The notes: generated from the letters alone by a model not told the origin. Positions 25,871-34,564 are shown, counted from the stretch's first letter. The stretch is DNA of 64,000 nt from Caproicibacterium argilliputei (GCF_029211325.2 NZ_CP135996.1:1550001-1614000); one strand, 5' to 3'. Made by a program: numbers and translations.

Positions 25871-27460
25871 CTACTCTTTTTTGACGCGGAATAGATGTGT
25901 TTTCAGGCGTCCCGCGTTGCACTTCGCCCACAGTTTGTTCAGATTGTACCCAAGGCACAAAAGGAAAAGCTCTGTAAAGATATGGGTCCGGCCACGGGTG
26001 AGAAAACGCTTGAATCTGCGGTCGTTTTTCAGTACGCCGAAAGCGCCTTCGACCTGAATGGACCGATTGACCCGAAGCATAACTCCCTGTTCACCCGTAA
26101 TATTTTGCTGTGAACGACTGCTGAGCCGAAGCAGGTCTGTCTTGACCGACAATTCTTTCGCAGCGCCGTCCTTTGCTCTGCAGCACGCCCCACGGCACGG
26201 ACATCCGGTGCAGTCTTCACACCGGTAATACGCTCTCGTCAGGAAATTTCCCTGTCGGTCCCGCTGCGTGCTTTCACGGCGAAAAGCGAGCTTCCTGCCG
26301 GCCGCACAGAAGTAGCAGTTTTCCTGTTCGTCATACCGCATGTTCTCCCGGCGGCCGATCTGCTGTTTGAACTTCCGGCTCTTCTGCGCTTCATAGTTGA
26401 TCGGCTTAATGAAGCTGGTCTGTCCGTTTCTCTCCAGGTACAGATAGTTGTTCAGACTTTCGTAACCCGCGTCCGCCACCACATCCCGGTATCGCTGCCC
26501 GTGCTGCTGTTCCAGTCTGCGCAGAAAAGGGCGCAGTGTCCCGCTGTCCGTCCGGTTCGGGAAAGCCGCAACCCCGGTGATGTACTCGCTGTTCACCGCA
26601 ATCTGCACGTTGTAGCCCGGTTTAAGCTGCCCGTTGCGCATGTGGTCTTCCTTCATGTGCATAAAGGTGGCGTCCGGGTCCGTTTTGGAATAGCTGTTGC
26701 GGCTGTTCCCCATCACAAACAGTTTTTTCTCATAGCCCTCCCATTTTTCCAGCAAAGTGTGGAGCTTCTCACAGGCACGCTGTTCCGGAGGCTTGCGGCG
26801 GCCGGTTCCGTGGACAAACCGGATGCCCTTTTTCTCGCAGGCAGTCCTTTCCGACCGCACCAGTTCACGGAGCTTTTTCAGAGTCACATTGCCGGAAATC
26901 CCGCGTCGCTCAAATTCCTGCCGGACTTCTTCCCGCACCCTGGTAAGATGTTTTTCCGTGCTTTTGCGCCAGACGAACGTGTAGCGGTTTGCCCGGCTTT
27001 CCACCTTGGTGCCGTCGATGAACACTTCGTCGTGTTCCGTTTCGCCCATTCCCTCCAGGCGCCGGACAAACTGGTAGAACAAGTCTTCCACCGCGTCTTT
27101 CGTACGCCCGGTTCGGAACCGCGCAAAGGTACTATAGTCCGGCACCGGCTCCCCCTGCAAAAGCCACATGAAGTCCACCCGTTTCCGGCAGGCTTCTTCC
27201 AGTTTCCGGGTCGAATAGATACCACATCCATACCCATACACCAATACTTCAAAGAGGATCCGGGGTTCGGCCGCCGATTTTCTTCCTCGGGAAGAATAGG
27301 CGCGGTACAGTCCCCTGTAATCCAGTTCCTCAAGCTGGACGCTGACAAGCCGTACCGGATCATCCTGCGGTATTGTAATTTCCATGTCCATCGGGAGCGT
27401 CAACTGTTGAAATTTCCGCTCAAATCTGTTATGCTCTAAGAGCTTTTCTAATTGTCGCAC
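25871..27460 (-). CDS. IS1182-like transposase, copy 2
   Basis: 529 aa, same organisation as copy 1: DUF772-type N-terminus, catalytic Asp in DEVFIDGTKVESRA, second Asp in VVADAGYESLNN, Glu in VEGAFGVLKNDRRF, and the cysteine cluster CEDCTGCPCRGACC. Differences from copy 1 by eye include residues 2, 4, 11, 33, 41, 173, 174 and a few later ones, roughly 98 percent identity. GTG start at 27460. It lies in a complete element with both terminal repeats and is the likely active copy. Confidence 0.93.
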   Translation of the reverse strand: MRQLEKLLEHNRFERKFQQLTLPMDMEITIPQDDPVRLVSVQLEELDYRGLYRAYSSRGRKSAAEPRILFEVLVYGYGCGIYSTRKLEEACRKRVDFMWLLQGEPVPDYSTFARFRTGRTKDAVEDLFYQFVRRLEGMGETEHDEVFIDGTKVESRANRYTFVWRKSTEKHLTRVREEVRQEFERRGISGNVTLKKLRELVRSERTACEKKGIRFVHGTGRRKPPEQRACEKLHTLLEKWEGYEKKLFVMGNSRNSYSKTDPDATFMHMKEDHMRNGQLKPGYNVQIAVNSEYITGVAAFPNRTDSGTLRPFLRRLEQQHGQRYRDVVADAGYESLNNYLYLERNGQTSFIKPINYEAQKSRKFKQQIGRRENMRYDEQENCYFCAAGRKLAFRRESTQRDRQGNFLTRAYYRCEDCTGCPCRGACCRAKDGAAKELSVKTDLLRLSSRSQQNITGEQGVMLRVNRSIQVEGAFGVLKNDRRFKRFLTRGRTHIFTELFLLCLGYNLNKLWAKCNAGRLKTHLFRVKKE

Positions 27461-27476
27461 AACAATATTCTAAAGC

Positions 27477-27529
27477 AAAAAGCCGGAGTAGCCAACCCCT
27501 TTCGGGATTGCTGCTCCGACTTTTTTTCG
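27477..27529. terminator. Insulating terminator at the right end of IS1182 copy 2
   Basis: AAAAAGCCGGAGTAGC... and its partner ...GCTGCTCCGACTTTTTTT form a long imperfect hairpin around GGGATT/AACCCC, with A and T tracts on the two sides, so it can terminate in both directions. On the minus strand it lies upstream of the transposase and would block transcription entering from outside. Copy 1 lacks this element. The segment 27550-27668 holds no gene beyond a 7-codon frame after GAAGGAGGT (27564) that may be a leader. Confidence 0.7.
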
Positions 27530-27668
27530 GACCGTTGTGCAACAGCCCCTTTTTGTGCTTCGAAGGAGGTAAAGCATGCTGAACCTCAGTGGCATGTAAT
27601 CCGAGAAGCAATCATATGGAGGCAGGCCATGCGACTTGTCTATATTTTTCAAAAGAGGTGTGATTCAG

Positions 27669-28553
27669 ATGGTGATCAAACTCGGTGTGGATAACGGAAA
27701 CTACAACACCAAATCCTCAGAGGGGATGCTGTACGCCTCCGGGTACGCGGCAAGCGATAAGGAATTCATCACGGATGAGATGCAGCTCTGCTATGGCGGC
27801 AGATATTACGCCATCGGTGAAAAGCGAGTGCGGTTTCAGCAGGATAAGACGAAAGCTCCTGATACCTTTCTTCTGACGTTGCCGGCCATTGCGTCCGCCA
27901 TGAAAAAGGCGGGTGTTCGGGAAGCCGATGTCATTCTGGGCGTAGGGTTGCCCATCGAAGCATACGGAATGCAGAAAGACGCCTTCCGCCAATATTTTCT
28001 GCGCGGAAATCTGACTTTCCGGTTTGAAGGAACGGATTACCACTGCCACATTGCGGACTGCAAGGTGTTCGCCCAGGGGCATGCGGCGCTGTGCCGGTAT
28101 TACCCTCAGCTCCGGGCATACCGCAGCATCACTCTGGCGGACATCGGGGGGTATACGGTAGATGTTCTAACCATGCATGGCTCCAAGCTGGACCGATCAA
28201 ACTGCACAAGCCTCCGGATGGGCACCATTACGCTCTATACCCGCATTCAGGACATCCTGCGGCGGCGGGACATCCTGCTGACCGACGAGCTTGTCACCGA
28301 CGCCATCCGCGGTAAAATTCAGCACGCGGATCAGGATTTCATCCGGCAGACCGTGGAGCAGGAGATGCAGAAGTATATCAGGGAATTGTTCAACACGCTG
28401 CGGGAACGGGGCCTCGACCTGAAGCTCCCCACCGTGTTCGCGGGTGGCGGCGCGGAACTGCTCGGCGGCATGCTGCGTGACAGCAGCGTCAATACAGTGG
28501 CCGTTCTGAACCGCTTCGCCAATGCGGACGGTTATCGTCTGCTGTTGGGGTGA
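27669..28553 (+). CDS. ParM/StbA-type actin-like partition protein
   Basis: 294 aa actin-fold ATPase. VIKLGVDNGNYNTKSSEGML is the phosphate-1 loop, VILGVGLPIEAYG and ITLADIGGYTVDVLTMHGSK the connector and phosphate-2 region, and LPTVFAGGGAELLGG the adenosine motif. ParM filaments push plasmid copies apart; in integrative elements they stabilise the excised circle. ATG at 27669 follows AGAGGTG. The next small gene overlaps or abuts the stop (GTGA at 28550) and is probably its DNA-binding partner. No promoter was recognised between IS1182 copy 2 and this gene. Confidence 0.85.
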   Translation: MVIKLGVDNGNYNTKSSEGMLYASGYAASDKEFITDEMQLCYGGRYYAIGEKRVRFQQDKTKAPDTFLLTLPAIASAMKKAGVREADVILGVGLPIEAYGMQKDAFRQYFLRGNLTFRFEGTDYHCHIADCKVFAQGHAALCRYYPQLRAYRSITLADIGGYTVDVLTMHGSKLDRSNCTSLRMGTITLYTRIQDILRRRDILLTDELVTDAIRGKIQHADQDFIRQTVEQEMQKYIRELFNTLRERGLDLKLPTVFAGGGAELLGGMLRDSSVNTVAVLNRFANADGYRLLLG

Positions 28554-28558
28554 GCAGG

Positions 28559-28861
28559 ATGAGAAAACGCTTCAATGTCTCCTTCGATTTGCAAGCCGCG
28601 CGGCACAGAGAAGCGGCCCGCCTGCTCGATGAGCAGCCCGTCGGGCAGCGCACGGAATTTATTGTGGATTGTATCCTGCGATATGACCAGGCGGTGAAAC
28701 TGGAAAAGATCGTCCGCATGACCATTCAGGAGGGACTGCGGTATTTCACCGATTACCAAGCGCCGTCCGACCCGCCTGCCTTCTCTGCTGTTCTGCAACT
28801 GGATGAGGCAAATCTTTCGGATGTGCCGGACAGCCTGCTCCACGCGATGGATGACCCATAA
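28559..28861 (+). CDS. Probable ParR-like partner of the actin-like protein
   Basis: 100 aa. The first half (KRFNVSFDLQAARHREAARL, then QRTEFIVDCILRYDQAVKLE) has the strand followed by helix-turn-helix character of ribbon-helix-helix DNA-binding proteins. The second half is acidic. It directly follows the ParM-like gene, the place of ParR. I start it at ATG 28559 (GAGCAGG upstream); a GTG at 28550 overlaps the preceding stop and is also possible. The likely centromere is a repeat-rich stretch downstream or the region upstream of parM. Partner assignment is inference from position and fold. Confidence 0.65.
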   Translation: MRKRFNVSFDLQAARHREAARLLDEQPVGQRTEFIVDCILRYDQAVKLEKIVRMTIQEGLRYFTDYQAPSDPPAFSAVLQLDEANLSDVPDSLLHAMDDP

Positions 28862-29570
28862 CTCCGCTCATACGCCTTGTTGGACGTCAGCACTCTCACG
28901 AGAAGGCATCGCATATCGGTATCATGCGCCCTGTTGGGTGTTTGGAGCAACAATTCGCGCCTGCTCAACTTTCTGTATGCACCCTGTCAGGTGTCTGGCC
29001 TTGTACCCTTCAAGCTCTGTCAGTTGCAGGACCAATACGGAAATCCCGGTCACTTGGGAGGAATTGAGGGGCCAGACTGTCGAAAGTTGCCCTTACCATC
29101 CGGCTGACCGAAGCTGGAACCTGCTGACAGATGATCCCTCCCTGAGCCAGCCGACCCAGGCGCCCGAGATACGAATGTAAAGTGTCGACATAGGATCAAA
29201 GGCCGTAGACGTTGGTTTGAAAACAGAAAAGCCTGCTCCTCGCCCATGTCGCCGCCCGTGTGGCCCCGTGTCGCACTTTCTCCGCAGAGGTCACACAGCT
29301 GCACCGTGAGACGGTAAGGCCCGGTGCTGGGGCTTTGTGCGGAAATCTGCACAGCCAAACGCTCCGCTTTCGGGGAGTGAACCATGGGGTCGAAAACGAT
29401 GCGGGTTAAAGCAGCGGGGTCGCGGTGCGCCCCCGCTGCGGCTCACACCGCCCCGCAATGCGGGTCGGGGAACGATTTGCTCCGGGGTCGGATTTCGGCC
29501 CCTGGGGTCGGTTCCGGGGTCGGCGGCTGAAAAAACAACCGTAAACCCGCATCTTTACGCCTTTACAGAG
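28862..29570 (+). other. Gene-free region between partition and mobilisation genes
   Basis: About 700 bases without a convincing gene. The first 450 bases show nothing I can name. From 29386 it becomes very GC-rich with repeated GGGGTCG motifs and a hairpin. The position directly upstream of the RHH protein and relaxase makes this the best candidate for oriT in the window. Confidence 0.5.
29386..29522 (+). repeat. GGGGTCG direct repeats with hairpin, candidate oriT or centromere
   Basis: GGGGTCG starts at 29386, 29416, 29484, 29504 and 29516, with a GGGTCG copy at 29462. A hairpin (GCAGCGGGG / CCCCCGCTGC) spans about 29411-29439. Clustered short repeats plus a stem are the features of binding arrays for ParR or relaxosome proteins. 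Confidence 0.5.
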
Positions 29571-29599
29571 GGGTCATGACAGGAGTCATGGCCCTTTTT
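29571..29599 (+). terminator. Terminator-like hairpin in the leader of the mobilisation operon
   Basis: GGGTCATGAC (29571-29580) and GTCATGGCCC (29585-29594) pair with one wobble around a 4-base loop and are followed by TTTTTG. It lies only 26 bases before the start of the next gene, so transcription of the relaxase operon must read through it or start just after it. Confidence 0.7.
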
Positions 29600-29624
29600 G
29601 TATAAAACAGAATGGAGGAAAACA

Positions 29625-30038
29625 ATGCCGGAAGAAAGAGTAAACAAGAAGAAATTCCCGCTGTGGATGTACCCGGAAACACGCACTCTGATCGAGAAAT
29701 GGTACAAACAGGACAACTGCCAGAGCCAGAGCGAGTTCATCGAAAAGGCCGTCCGTTTCTACTGCGGCTACATTTCGGCGGAGGACGGCGTGCGCTATCT
29801 GCCCGCCGCCATCACGTCCGCCATGACCGGAATGGTGGACAGTCTGGAAAGCCGGATGGCTCGCCTTATTTTCAAACTGGCTGTCGAGATGAGCATGATG
29901 ATGAACATCCTCGCAGCAAACGTAGATGTGGACGAAGCCATGTTGCGCAGGCTGCGTGGCAAGTGCGTGAACGACGTTAAAAGGTCTGTCGGTTCCGTCA
30001 CCTTCGAGGATGTGGTGAAATTCCAGAAGGGTGAGTAA
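29625..30038 (+). CDS. Relaxosome accessory DNA-binding protein (RHH-like)
   Basis: 137 aa. Residues about 8-45 (KKFPLWMYPETRTLIEKWYK, then QSQSEFIEKAVRFYCGYIS) fit a ribbon-helix-helix domain: a short strand, a helix, and a conserved S-x-S-E-F-I-E-K-A second helix. The rest is helical. It sits six bases before the relaxase, the usual place of MobC/TraY-like proteins that bind oriT and recruit the relaxase. ATG 29625 follows TGGAGG at 29613-29618; the longer frame from 29598 has no ribosome site. Confidence 0.72.
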   Translation: MPEERVNKKKFPLWMYPETRTLIEKWYKQDNCQSQSEFIEKAVRFYCGYISAEDGVRYLPAAITSAMTGMVDSLESRMARLIFKLAVEMSMMMNILAANVDVDEAMLRRLRGKCVNDVKRSVGSVTFEDVVKFQKGE

Positions 30039-30043
30039 CGGCC

Positions 30044-32944
30044 ATGCCGAAAATCATCTTTAAGTGCCGGTATCTCAAGGACGGAACCCATGCCGCCAAC
30101 CTCGTGGAATACATGGCGACGCGCGAGGGCGTGGAGAAGCTTCCGGCGAATATCCGCGCCCTGCCCTCCACGGCAAAACAGCAACGGCTCATCGGTGATC
30201 TGTTGGCTCAGTTTCCCGATACCGCGGACCTGTTCGAATATGAGGACTTCCAGAAGCGGTCTACCATTGAGAACGCCTCGGAATTCATCACGGCGGCGTT
30301 GGAACAAAATCTGGATCAGCTCGGGCACAAGGACGTGTACGTGCAATATATCGCCACCCGCCCTCATGTGGAGAAATCCGGCACGCACGGCCTGTTTTCA
30401 GATGCCGGGGCGCCACCAGTATTGTCCGAAGTGGCGGAGGAAGTCTCCCATCACACGGGAAACGTCTGGACGCCGATTATCAGCCTGCGGCGGGAGGACG
30501 CCGCCCGGCTCGGGTATGACCATGCCGCGGCGTGGATGGCGCTTCTGCGCAAACAGCGCAACCTGTTCTCCGAGCAGATGAAGATCTCCCCGGAAAACCT
30601 GCGCTGGTACGCGGCTTTTCACGATGAGGGCCATCATCCACACTGCCACATGATCGTCTATTCCATCGATCCCCGTGAGGGTTACGTTACCAAACCCGCC
30701 ATCAACAAAATGCGGAGTACGCTGGCGCATGAAATCTTCCAGCAGGACCTGATGCAGATCTATCCGGAGCAGACCGCACGCCGCAACGAGCTCGCCGAAC
30801 AGAGCCGTGCCGCGCTTTCCGAAATCATCGGGCAGATGGAATCCGGTGTCTACGAAAACAAGGTTATTGAAGATCTGATCTCCCGGCTTGTCGAACGCCT
30901 GAAATACACCTCGGGCAGAAAACAGTACGGTTACCTCAAGGCCGAGCTCAAGACCATCGTCGATCAGATCGTGGATGAGCTGTCAAAGGACGCGCGGGTG
31001 GCGGAAGCCTACCAGGCATGGTACGAACTACAAAACGAGGTTCTGCACACTTACGCCGACAAGCTGCCCGGCCCGCTTCCGCTTTCCCAACAGAAGGAAT
31101 TCAAGCACATCAAGAACATCGTGATCGAGGAAGCCCTGCGCATCAATGAACGGCAGATCACGTTTGAGGGCGACGAGGGCATTGAGGCTCAGGCGGATAC
31201 GGCAGCTGATCAGGCCGATCGGGTGTATGAGCCGGAGGATGAGCCAGACGATGAATCCCCAGAAGACGGGAATTTTCCGGACAGCACATCAGAAGGCCCG
31301 GAACCCATTGAAAGTCCGCCCGCGACACCCCACCCATATATCGAATGGAGCGACCGCTACAAACAGGCCCGTGAATTTTTGTACGGGAAAGACGATATGG
31401 AGCCGGATTTAGCTCAGACGCTCCGGCTGTTTCAAGAAGAAGCCGATGCTGGAAACGCACTCGCCATGCATGATCTCGGACGCATGTACGCAGACGGACT
31501 GGGGATAGAAGCCGATGCGGGGATTTCTTTCAGCTGGTACGAAAAGGCCCTCACAGCCTTTTATGAGATTGAAACGGGGAAAAGCCACCGCTATGTGGAA
31601 TACCGCATCGGCAAGATGCATGCGGCTGGCAACGGCACCGATCAGGATTATGAAGAAGCGGCGGGCTGGTTTGAGAAATCTGCCTCGGAGAATTACAAGT
31701 ACGCGCAGTATTCCCTCGCCGGCCTGTATTACCGTGGCCAGGGCTTGGAACAGAACTACAATACGGCGTTTGTTCTCTATGACAAAGCGGCGCGGCAGCA
31801 CTTCCCATATGCGTCCTACGAACTGGCGAAGATGTACCGCGACGGTATCGGCACGGCAAAAAATCATGATGCGGCCGCCGCCTGCTTCCGGGAAGCCTTT
31901 CTCGGCTTTCAGCAACTGGAGGCTCAGAGCCGCGACGATAAGCTCCAGTACCGCCTCGGACAAATGCTTTATACGGGCACCGGAACGGAACAGAATATCG
32001 GCGCGGCGGTGCAATACCTCGAGAAATCGGCCAAGCTCGGGAATGCCTATGCCCAATGTCTGCTTGGAAAAATTTATCTGGCTGTTGAAAGTCCGTTGAA
32101 TCCGGTTGAAAACTCCTATGCGAACCCCGAAAGTGGCATCTTCTGGCTCACCAAAGCTGCGGATGCCGGAAATGACTCCGCAGAGTATCTATTAGGAAAG
32201 CTCTACCGGGACGGCCTGTATGTGGAGCGGAACTCGGAAAAAGCCGTCGCACTGTTCACCGCGGCGGCCAAACAGAAGAACCCCTACGCCGCCTACGCCC
32301 TGGGAAAGTTGTACCTCGAAGGAACGGCTGTCGTAAAGGATACGGGTGCCGCAGCCAGATGGCTGACATTCTCGGCCGGCCTCGGCAATGCGTATGCGCA
32401 GTACGCGCTGGCAAAGCTGTATCTGGCCGACGAAGATGTGCCAAAGGATGTTCCGCAGGCGGTGGATTTACTCACAAAGGCGGCCCTGCAGAACAATTCC
32501 TTTGCCCAATACCGGATCGGCAAGCTGTACCTTCTGGGAGAGGAAGTTTCCAAAGATATGGATGCCGCCTTCCGGTGGCTCACAGACGCAGCGGAACAGA
32601 ACAACCAATATGCCCAGTACATGCTCGGCAAGCTCTATCTGATGGGGCAGGATGTTCCCCGCGACCGCGAGGCCGCCGCCCGATGGCTGACGGCTTCCGC
32701 CGGGCAGGGCAATCCATACGCCCAAATTTTTCTCAATCATCTGGACTCGTTCCGTGATCCGTCCCCGATGCTGGCGGTTACCCGGCTCCTGCACCATCTG
32801 AGCCGGATCTTCCGGCAGCAGCAAGGCAGGCTGTACGGAGGCCCCTCCATGGAGACGGACAGCAAGCTCCGCCGCCGGCTTCGACAGAAGAAGATGGCAA
32901 TGGGCCATGCGCCCGACGAGCGGGCGCCCGAACAAACCTATTAA
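30044..32944 (+). CDS. MobP-type relaxase fused to Sel1 repeats
   Basis: 966 aa. The N-terminal 260 residues are a MobP-type relaxase: the metal-binding histidine motif is HDEGHHPHCHMIVYS near residues 193-207, and Y-V-Q-Y-I-A-T-R-P comes earlier. A candidate catalytic tyrosine is the N-terminal Y10 or Y23. A helical linker (residues 260-380) and an acidic hinge (380-430) lead to about 12 Sel1-like repeats (residues 455-905). These carry the recurrent A-x-x-x-L-G-x-[LM]-Y-x-x-G pattern, for example YAQYALAKLYLADEDVPKDV and YAQYMLGKLYLMGQDVPRDR. The relaxase would nick oriT and lead DNA into the T4SS. The solenoid likely binds proteins, perhaps the coupling protein. Confidence 0.88.
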   Translation: MPKIIFKCRYLKDGTHAANLVEYMATREGVEKLPANIRALPSTAKQQRLIGDLLAQFPDTADLFEYEDFQKRSTIENASEFITAALEQNLDQLGHKDVYVQYIATRPHVEKSGTHGLFSDAGAPPVLSEVAEEVSHHTGNVWTPIISLRREDAARLGYDHAAAWMALLRKQRNLFSEQMKISPENLRWYAAFHDEGHHPHCHMIVYSIDPREGYVTKPAINKMRSTLAHEIFQQDLMQIYPEQTARRNELAEQSRAALSEIIGQMESGVYENKVIEDLISRLVERLKYTSGRKQYGYLKAELKTIVDQIVDELSKDARVAEAYQAWYELQNEVLHTYADKLPGPLPLSQQKEFKHIKNIVIEEALRINERQITFEGDEGIEAQADTAADQADRVYEPEDEPDDESPEDGNFPDSTSEGPEPIESPPATPHPYIEWSDRYKQAREFLYGKDDMEPDLAQTLRLFQEEADAGNALAMHDLGRMYADGLGIEADAGISFSWYEKALTAFYEIETGKSHRYVEYRIGKMHAAGNGTDQDYEEAAGWFEKSASENYKYAQYSLAGLYYRGQGLEQNYNTAFVLYDKAARQHFPYASYELAKMYRDGIGTAKNHDAAAACFREAFLGFQQLEAQSRDDKLQYRLGQMLYTGTGTEQNIGAAVQYLEKSAKLGNAYAQCLLGKIYLAVESPLNPVENSYANPESGIFWLTKAADAGNDSAEYLLGKLYRDGLYVERNSEKAVALFTAAAKQKNPYAAYALGKLYLEGTAVVKDTGAAARWLTFSAGLGNAYAQYALAKLYLADEDVPKDVPQAVDLLTKAALQNNSFAQYRIGKLYLLGEEVSKDMDAAFRWLTDAAEQNNQYAQYMLGKLYLMGQDVPRDREAAARWLTASAGQGNPYAQIFLNHLDSFRDPSPMLAVTRLLHHLSRIFRQQQGRLYGGPSMETDSKLRRRLRQKKMAMGHAPDERAPEQTY

Positions 32945-32961
32945 AAGGAGATGCACACCTG

Positions 32962-33084
32962 ATGCAAAAGCATTATCCACAGGCAAAAGAGATCCCGCCC
33001 GCCAAAATCAATATGGTGCCGGAAAAGCCGTCCGTACATCAGCGGACGGCCTTTTTTCGCCGGTGCGGGAAACGCAAACGCTGA
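32962..33084 (+). CDS. Possible 40-aa protein between relaxase and primase
   Basis: A short frame from ATG 32962 (AAAGGAG at 32944-32950) starts QKHYPQAKEIPPAKINMVPE and continues across a strong terminator hairpin at 33027-33057, ending at 33084. The good ribosome site suggests translation of at least the first 20 codons. A leader peptide whose translation affects the terminator is an alternative. No family recognised. Confidence 0.35.
   Translation: MQKHYPQAKEIPPAKINMVPEKPSVHQRTAFFRRCGKRKR
33027..33057 (+). terminator. Strong intrinsic terminator after the relaxase
   Basis: GCCGTCCG (33027-33034) and CGGACGGC (33043-33050) form a perfect 8-bp stem, followed by CTTTTTT. It separates the mobilisation genes from the primase-like gene. 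Confidence 0.85.
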
Positions 33085-33099
33085 AAGGAAGGATCCTTC

Positions 33100-34551
33100 A
33101 TGTCCTATATCCCGTTCACAGAGGAAGAAAAGCAAAGGGCCAACTCGGTTGACCTGGTGGATTTTTTGCAGAGGCAGGGCGAGCAGCTCGTCCGCTCCGG
33201 GCATGAGTGGCGTTGGAAACGGCACGACAGCGTGACGATCCGCGGCAGCGAGTGGTTTCGGCATTCCCGCAAGGAAGGAGGCCACGCGATTGACTTCGTC
33301 CAACGGTTTTACGACATGGATTTCCCCGGAGCGGTCACCTTTCTGCTCGGAGGCGAAGGCGGCCTGGAATGGAACCAGACCGCGAAAAGCGCGCCGCCGC
33401 CCAAAAAGAACTTCGCGCTTCCGGAGGCCAATCCGGACATGCGCCGGGTGTTTGCCTATCTTCTCAAACAGCGGTTCATCGACCCGAGCGTGCTGTCGTA
33501 TTTCGCGCGCGAACACCTGATCTACGAGGACAAAGAATACCATAACGCCGTATTCGTTGGTCTGGATGAGGATGGTGCCGCCCGGCATGCGCACAAGCGC
33601 GGCACCTATACCAAGGGCGAGCCTTACAAGGGTAATGTCGAGGGAAGCGATCCGAAATACAGCTTTCACTACATTGGCGAGGACGACACCCTTTATGTGT
33701 TCGAAGCGCCGATCGATATGCTCTCTTTTATTTCCCTTCACCTGAAGGACTGGCAAAAACACAGCTATGTCACGCTGGACGGTGTGTCTGAGCACGCGAT
33801 GCTGCAACAGCTGAAAAGCCATTCGAACCTGAAAAAGATTGTGCTGTGCCTTGATCACGACGAGGCCGGGATTGAGGCCACCGGCAGACTGAAGGACATC
33901 CTTGCGGAACACGATTATTACGCCCCCGCTTATATGGACATTCCTGTTTTGCAATCCCGGTACAAGGACTGGAACGAGGATATCAAGGCAAAACACGGCA
34001 TTACCCCCATCCCTGCCGGGGAGCATCCGAAGCTCGTCCTGCTGCCGGAGATCTGCGAGAATCTGTTCTCCGCATGTGAAACCCTATCGGCCGTTCCGGA
34101 TCCGAACGCTGTCATTCGGGAATATCACCGGAGGCTGACGCCGCTGGTCGATTCCGAAAAGCTCGCTGCCGCGAATCCGGAAATCGTGGGAGCCTGTCTG
34201 CAGAAGATGGCGGCGGGCGCGTTGCTGGTCGCTCAGCGGGAGCTTCGGCAAATGGAACGACCGGAAACGCTCGGGCAGCTGGTCGGAAACCTGCGGGACA
34301 GCTACAGGCCCCACCTGGACCGGGGCTGGATGCGAACCAAAGCGGAAGATATTCGCGAGGATGCGGTGAATATAGACCGGCAGTTATTCGCACCCGGCAT
34401 CCGCACGCTGCAGGAGCGGCTGGCATTGGTTTCGGATTACAGGCGCCTCGCGCTTGACTGCGTGAAGGCGCAGCTTTTTGTCCGGCTGGAACTGTCCCAG
34501 CCGCTCCAGGCGCCGGAGGAAGCGGCGCCAAATTTTAGAATGAGCATGTAA
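33100..34551 (+). CDS. DUF3991/Toprim primase-like protein
   Basis: 483 aa. The N-terminal 120 residues are a DUF3991-type primase helper region (VDLVDFLQRQGEQLVRSGHE and FRHSRKEGGHAIDFVQRFYD, a zinc-finger-like fold without cysteines). A Toprim domain follows: LYVFEAPIDMLSFISLH near 197-213 supplies the conserved Glu, and KKIVLCLDHDEAGIEATGRL near 244-263 supplies the D-x-D. Proteins of this kind (LtrC-like) travel with Gram-positive conjugative elements and probably prime replication of the transferred strand. The C-terminal 150 residues are helical and unassigned. ATG 33100 follows AAAGGAAGG. Confidence 0.83.
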   Translation: MSYIPFTEEEKQRANSVDLVDFLQRQGEQLVRSGHEWRWKRHDSVTIRGSEWFRHSRKEGGHAIDFVQRFYDMDFPGAVTFLLGGEGGLEWNQTAKSAPPPKKNFALPEANPDMRRVFAYLLKQRFIDPSVLSYFAREHLIYEDKEYHNAVFVGLDEDGAARHAHKRGTYTKGEPYKGNVEGSDPKYSFHYIGEDDTLYVFEAPIDMLSFISLHLKDWQKHSYVTLDGVSEHAMLQQLKSHSNLKKIVLCLDHDEAGIEATGRLKDILAEHDYYAPAYMDIPVLQSRYKDWNEDIKAKHGITPIPAGEHPKLVLLPEICENLFSACETLSAVPDPNAVIREYHRRLTPLVDSEKLAAANPEIVGACLQKMAAGALLVAQRELRQMERPETLGQLVGNLRDSYRPHLDRGWMRTKAEDIREDAVNIDRQLFAPGIRTLQERLALVSDYRRLALDCVKAQLFVRLELSQPLQAPEEAAPNFRMSM

Positions 34552-34564
34552 GGGAGGTCTTTCT

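Larger units (their letters stand above)
25697..27549 (-). mobile_element. IS1182-like element, copy 2, complete
   Basis: 1853 bp from GGGGCTGTTGCA at 25697 to TGCAACAGCCCC ending at 27549, a perfect 12-bp terminal inverted repeat with further partial matches. It encodes one transposase on the minus strand and has an inward terminator hairpin at its right end. It abuts copy 1 directly in the same orientation, offset by 1782 bases. The outer flanks of the pair (TCCGT before 23915, TTTTT after 27549) do not match, so no target-site duplication is seen. Confidence 0.9.

Noticed and set aside
28803..29180. 125-aa plus-strand frame after the ParR-like gene
   Set aside because: Overlaps the ParR-like gene in another frame, cysteine/serine-rich composition, no ribosome site.
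32941..34026. 361-aa minus-strand open frame
   Set aside because: Antisense to the primase-like gene and across a terminator; no start signal.
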